DNA from: Acidobacteriota bacterium
GTDB taxonomy: Bacteria > Acidobacteriota > Terriglobia > Bryobacterales > Bryobacteraceae
Reading direction: 5' to 3'
Assembly: GCA_029776225.1 (NCBI GenBank)
Contig: JAKOTR010000053.1
Location: forward strand, 186,001 to 250,000
Length of the DNA stretch: 64,000 bases
Under the pieces are notes generated by a model. The model was not told where the DNA came from, ran no database searches, and worked only from the letters and a program-made list of their open reading frames with translations. Shown piece by piece: positions 60,565-64,000 of the stretch. The translations under genes and the position numbers were made by a program. How positions within the stretch are numbered: position 1 is the stretch's first letter; every line of letters begins with the position of its first letter.

Positions 60565-62166
60565 CTAGGCCGATGCCAGTGGACCCGCGGATTCGCCCAG
60601 CGCCGCCAAGAACGCTTCCTTCCGCCGCTCCGCGAGGCGAACCGCGGTTTCCATCGACACGCCATATAAGACAACGCCGGCGCCGCCCGACACCGCCAGC
60701 ACGGCGAAGAAAGCCACCTCACTGTCGAACGCGTGGCGCGCGGCATATGCCAGCAGCACCGGGATGCTCAACAGCGGCAGGCTCACCAGCAGAAACAGCA
60801 TGAGCTTGCCTCCCGAGCCCCGTCCCCAGGCATTCTCAGGATCCATCGCCCTCGGATAGTACAGCGACGCGAGATTGCCCGCCGCCAGCAGGTACACGCA
60901 CAGCACCAGCAACACCACGTATGCCTCCAGCACCCGCGGCGCCGAGACGGGCAAACGCAGGGCGGCGCACACCAGCAGCACGGCGGCGATTTCCAGCGCG
61001 ATGAGAATGGCGCCCGCCAGGTTCTTCGCCGCCAGCACCTTGGCAAACGGCACCGGCGAAGAAAAATAGAGCTGCGCGGCGGCGCGGTCGAAGCCGAACA
61101 CGTTCCAGATGAGCACCTCTCCGAGCAGCACGACCGCGTACACGCTGATCAGCACCGGATAGTTGCCGCCCGATCCGTCCCGAACGGAACCGTGCACCAC
61201 CGGCAGCCAGATCAGCACGCCGAAGGAGAAACCCATCAGGAACAGCACGCGGAACCGCGGTGTGCGGACCAGCGAACGCAGCTCCTTTTCGAGCAGCGCG
61301 GCCACCGGATCGGAGAGGAACAGGCCGGGCAAACGGTACAGCGTCTCGGACCAGGGCGTGCCGCCGCCGTTGCGCCGGTCCGCCGCAGACGCCGCCGCCT
61401 GGTCAAAATTCAGGCTGCGGCGGAACTGGCGCGATCCGAAAACCCACGCCATGCCCACCCACGCGGCGAGCAGCGCCAGAAGCGGCAGCGGGTTTTCCCC
61501 GAGCGCGATCCGCGCCGTGGCCGCCCAGGGCCAGATCGGTCCGGGCAGACCGCTGAAATAGGTCAGAATGCCGGGCGGCACCCCGAAGTAGGCGATCACC
61601 TGCGGAGCCGCCGCGGTGAGCACCACCAGCAGCACCACGGCCTCCCGGACGCGCCTGTAGGCCAGCAGGCGCTCAATGAGGCTGCGCATGCCGGCCGCCG
61701 CAAACAGGTTCATCGCGATGAACGGCGGCAGCGCCAGCAGCGGACCCCAGAACGGCACGGCGGGATTCCGGAGCAGGCCCGCCGCCGTCCCGGCCAGCAC
61801 GAGCAGCATCTCCAGCCCGGCCACGGCGCGCAGCATCAGCTCCATCGTGAACAGCCGCCCGGGGAGCACGGGGTACAACAGCAGCTTCCTCGTATCGATG
61901 GACAGGCCCGCGCTGCCGGTCATCAGCGGAGCGAGCTGCCAGTAAAGGAAAACCCCCATCAGGCCCCACGGCAGCGCGGCTTCGAGCCGCAGTCGGTCAA
62001 ATGAAGCCGCCGCAAGCCCGATCGCCACGGCGATGCCGGCCCACATGCCGTACCAGATCACGCTCATGGCAACGCTGATCACCCGGCCGGAACGCCCCTC
62101 CGCCGGGCGGAGGTTGCGCAGCGTTCTCCACTGCGCCCAGAGAATCGCCGTGACCTGGGAAGACAT
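60565..62166 (-). CDS. ABC-2-type transporter membrane subunit
   Basis: A 533-residue membrane protein with about twelve hydrophobic stretches and Arg-rich loops. GLSIDTRKLLLYPVLPGRLF (near 84) and the late YYPRAMDPENAWGRG are typical wording for large ABC-2-like export permeases of unknown cargo. It starts four bases after the ATPase gene, so the two form one transporter. Whether it exports a lipid, peptide or polymer is unknown. Confidence 0.8.
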   Translation of the reverse strand: MSSQVTAILWAQWRTLRNLRPAEGRSGRVISVAMSVIWYGMWAGIAVAIGLAAASFDRLRLEAALPWGLMGVFLYWQLAPLMTGSAGLSIDTRKLLLYPVLPGRLFTMELMLRAVAGLEMLLVLAGTAAGLLRNPAVPFWGPLLALPPFIAMNLFAAAGMRSLIERLLAYRRVREAVVLLVVLTAAAPQVIAYFGVPPGILTYFSGLPGPIWPWAATARIALGENPLPLLALLAAWVGMAWVFGSRQFRRSLNFDQAAASAADRRNGGGTPWSETLYRLPGLFLSDPVAALLEKELRSLVRTPRFRVLFLMGFSFGVLIWLPVVHGSVRDGSGGNYPVLISVYAVVLLGEVLIWNVFGFDRAAAQLYFSSPVPFAKVLAAKNLAGAILIALEIAAVLLVCAALRLPVSAPRVLEAYVVLLVLCVYLLAAGNLASLYYPRAMDPENAWGRGSGGKLMLFLLVSLPLLSIPVLLAYAARHAFDSEVAFFAVLAVSGGAGVVLYGVSMETAVRLAERRKEAFLAALGESAGPLASA

Positions 62167-62170
62167 CGCG

Positions 62171-62929
62171 CTATAGCCAGTCCAGCCGCTCGGCCGCGCG
62201 GTCCGCGCCGACCAGCCTTACAAAGACGTCTTCGAGAGTCTCCGAGCCGCTCCGCAGCGCGGCCATCCCGCCCTCCATCACCAGCTTGCCTTCGTGAATG
62301 ATGGCCACGCGGTCGCAGAGCCGCTCGACGACTTCGAGCACATGCGAGGTCAGGAAGATGGTGGCGCCGCGCCGCACCTGATCCAGCAGCAGGTCCTTCA
62401 TGAGCCGCGCCCCCACGGCGTCCACGCCCTCGAAGGGCTCGTCCATCAGGAACACTTCGGGGCGGTGGATGAGGGCGGCGGCCATGGTGAGGCGCTTGCG
62501 CATTCCCTTCGAGTACTCCGCGATCAGCTTTCGCGGGGCGGAGTGGAGTTCGAAAAGCTCCAGCAGCTCTTTGGCGCGCTCGGCGGCCACGCGGCGCTCC
62601 AGCCCGTACATGCGCCCGGCAAACTCCAGGAATTCGCCCCCCGTGAGCCGGTCAAACAGCACCGATTCATCGGGCACCACGCCGATTTTGCGCTTGATCT
62701 CGACGGCGCGGGCGGGCATCGGCAGCCCAAGGATCTCGATCGAGCCGGACGTCGGAGGCGCCAGGCCCATCAGCATCCGTATGGTGGTGGTCTTCCCTGC
62801 CCCATTCGGTCCGAGAAAGCCGAAGAAACACCCGCGCGGGACGGTAAGGGTGAGGCCGTCCACCGCGGCCTTGCCGCCGTAGCACTTTCTGAGGTCGCGC
62901 ACGGCAATGGCCGGCGGCTGGTCGGTCAT
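62171..62929 (-). CDS. ABC transporter ATP-binding protein
   Basis: A 252-residue ATPase. Walker A GPNGAGKTTT (near 39-48), a Q-loop equivalent at IGVVPDESVLFD, the signature YSKGMRKRL (near 139), Walker B VFLMDEPFEGVD and H-loop TSHVLE are all present. It is of the ABC-2 (drug/lipid/NatA-like) export class. It powers the membrane subunit encoded directly downstream. First gene of the minus-strand block that also holds the MacB pair. Confidence 0.95.
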   Translation of the reverse strand: MTDQPPAIAVRDLRKCYGGKAAVDGLTLTVPRGCFFGFLGPNGAGKTTTIRMLMGLAPPTSGSIEILGLPMPARAVEIKRKIGVVPDESVLFDRLTGGEFLEFAGRMYGLERRVAAERAKELLELFELHSAPRKLIAEYSKGMRKRLTMAAALIHRPEVFLMDEPFEGVDAVGARLMKDLLLDQVRRGATIFLTSHVLEVVERLCDRVAIIHEGKLVMEGGMAALRSGSETLEDVFVRLVGADRAAERLDWL

Positions 62930-62978
62930 AGAATCTCATGTTACCCCGCGCCGCGGTCAAGTTTTTGCCATAGCTGCC

Positions 62979-62984
62979 GATAGT
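62979..62984 (+). promoter_or_regulatory. -10-like GATAGT before the HDOD gene
   Basis: GATAGT ends seven bases before the GTG at 62992, again leaving almost no leader. No -35 partner was found. Confidence 0.3.
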
Positions 62985-62991
62985 TACAAAC

Positions 62992-63807
62992 GTGATCTCC
63001 GCAGAACCCGGGTGCAGCCTCAGCGCGGCCCAGGCGCTCAGGAACCTGGACCGCCTGCCGCCCTTTTCGCCGATTCTGAACCGGCTGCTCGCCACGCTTG
63101 CCGAAGAGGACGTCTCTTTCGGGCGCGTGGCCGATCTGATCGAGAAGGACACGGTGCTGGCCGGCAACGTGCTCCGGCTGGTGAACTCGGCTCTGTACGG
63201 CCTCAGCGGCACGGTCAACTCGGTGCGGCACGCGGTCGCGATCCTGGGCGTGAACAAGCTGCGCAACGCGGCGCTCGGCATGTCCATTTCGCGCCTGTGG
63301 ACGCAGGTGCGCACCCCGCCGGGCTGGTCGACGGCGCGGTTCAACCTGCACTCGACGGCCACGGCGGTGCTGGCCGACCTGCTTTCGCAGAGAGTGCCTG
63401 TGCCGTACCCGGAGGGCGGTTTCGTGGCGGGACTTCTGCACGACATTGGGAAGCTGCTGGCGGCGGTCTCTGAGCCCGAAGAGCCCTGGGATGCCGAGAC
63501 TTCCGGGACGGGCCACGCCGAACTGTCGGGCGCGGTCCTGGCTCGCTGGAATCTTCCCGAACCCATTCAGCAGGCGGCCCTGTTCCACCACGCCCCCGCA
63601 GAGGCCGCCGGCGGTGAGATCCATCTGGCCACGCTGGTCCATGCGGCCGACGGGCTGGCCAACGCCCTGGGCCACTCCCTGGCGCCGCGGCCGCCGGTCG
63701 AGGAAGACCTCGCCGCGCACCTCGAGCCGCTCGGGATCAGAGAGCAGTTCGCGGAACTGATCGAGCAGTTTGAATCGGAATTCGCGGCGCTGCGCGAGCA
63801 TTTTTAA
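62992..63807 (+). CDS. HDOD-domain protein
   Basis: A 271-residue protein. The HDOD domain (about 15-225) shows LPPFSPILNRLLATLAEEDVSFGRVADLIEKDTVLAGNVLRLVNSALYG and the degenerate metal site FVAGLLHDIGKLL (HD near 149), with ALFHHAPAE later. HDOD proteins are degenerate HD phosphohydrolases used in signalling, often with cyclic-di-GMP or two-component systems. It has no other domain and no clear partner here; the GTG at 62992 is used. It is divergent from the ABC ATPase. Confidence 0.9.
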   Translation: MISAEPGCSLSAAQALRNLDRLPPFSPILNRLLATLAEEDVSFGRVADLIEKDTVLAGNVLRLVNSALYGLSGTVNSVRHAVAILGVNKLRNAALGMSISRLWTQVRTPPGWSTARFNLHSTATAVLADLLSQRVPVPYPEGGFVAGLLHDIGKLLAAVSEPEEPWDAETSGTGHAELSGAVLARWNLPEPIQQAALFHHAPAEAAGGEIHLATLVHAADGLANALGHSLAPRPPVEEDLAAHLEPLGIREQFAELIEQFESEFAALREHF

Positions 63808-63830
63808 GGGGTCAGCCGCTAATTATCCCT

Positions 63831-63858
63831 TTGCGGAGAGCCGGTGATTTGCGATAAT
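63831..63858 (+). promoter_or_regulatory. Promoter of tRNA-Cys
   Basis: TTGCGG (63831-63836) and GATAAT (63853-63858), 16 bases apart, end 18 bases before the mature tRNA. Confidence 0.6.
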
Positions 63859-63876
63859 GAACTTGAACCCAACTTT

Positions 63877-63951
<75 letters not shown>

Positions 63952-64000
63952 CACAAGCCACACCTTCCAGGCAGAGCTGGGGTGGTTAACCTCAAGCCAT

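Overview
The window looks like chromosomal DNA from an acidobacterium of the Solibacter/Bryobacterales kind. This rests on high GC, very tight gene packing, two VWFA-related proteins of the acidobacterial type, one protein with the Solibacter-type IPT-like secreted domain (TIGR03437 style), several Tat-exported enzymes, and many GTG/TTG starts. Family names come from reading motifs by eye; no database was searched. No insertion sequence, prophage, CRISPR array or replication origin was seen. No stretch longer than about 300 bases lacks a gene.

Layout. 1-5424: 3' end of a MurJ-like lipid II flippase, a secreted hypothetical protein, a MoaD-MoaE fusion, a VWFA protein and an Hfq-like protein, then a secreted TIGR03437-type gene carrying a frameshift. 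5486-11980: an inositol-phosphatase-like gene, a nucleoside salvage operon (pyrimidine nucleoside phosphorylase, NupC transporter, purine nucleoside phosphorylase, cytidine deaminase) and a secreted D-aminoacylase-like hydrolase. 12059-16508: an RRM RNA-binding protein (+) facing the minus-strand translation cluster rplM-rpsI-rpsB-tsf-pyrH-frr. 16621-20870: a DUF1015 gene overlapping a four-PAS hybrid histidine kinase. 20931-27907: two mirror-image TadE/TadG clusters around an ECF sigma/anti-sigma pair. 27861-32008: ileS-lspA-lgt (-).

32210-39862: a LacI-type regulator next to a membrane-anchored MutS-like ATPase, a three-gene proton-translocating transhydrogenase (pntAA-pntAB-pntB), a lone receiver protein and a flavin amine oxidase. 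40000-45377: a Tat-exported isomerase-like TIM barrel, a compact bacterial microcompartment pair (one hexameric shell protein plus a CoA-acylating aldehyde dehydrogenase with an unusual C-terminal extension), a small acidic protein and recJ. 45385-52349: a sodium/solute symporter, a large secreted glycosidase-like protein, a Tat-exported alpha/beta hydrolase, a STAS protein and a beta-lactamase-fold serine hydrolase. 52364-56735: selB back-to-back with a second VWFA protein, and a biotin-dependent carboxyltransferase. 56744-62929: a secreted glycoside hydrolase, two MacB-type permeases and an ABC-2-type membrane protein with its ATPase (all -). 62992-63951: an HDOD protein and tRNA-Cys.

Points of most interest: the two-gene microcompartment locus and its extended aldehyde dehydrogenase; the mirrored Tad-like clusters under an ECF sigma factor without any visible Tad secretion machinery; an Hfq-like protein with its basic tail at the N-terminus; a MoaD-MoaE fusion whose catalytic Gly-Gly is internal; selB and a VWFA gene starting divergently on one CATG; and a repeated arrangement of TATAAT-like hexamers 6-7 nt before start codons, which suggests leaderless mRNAs.
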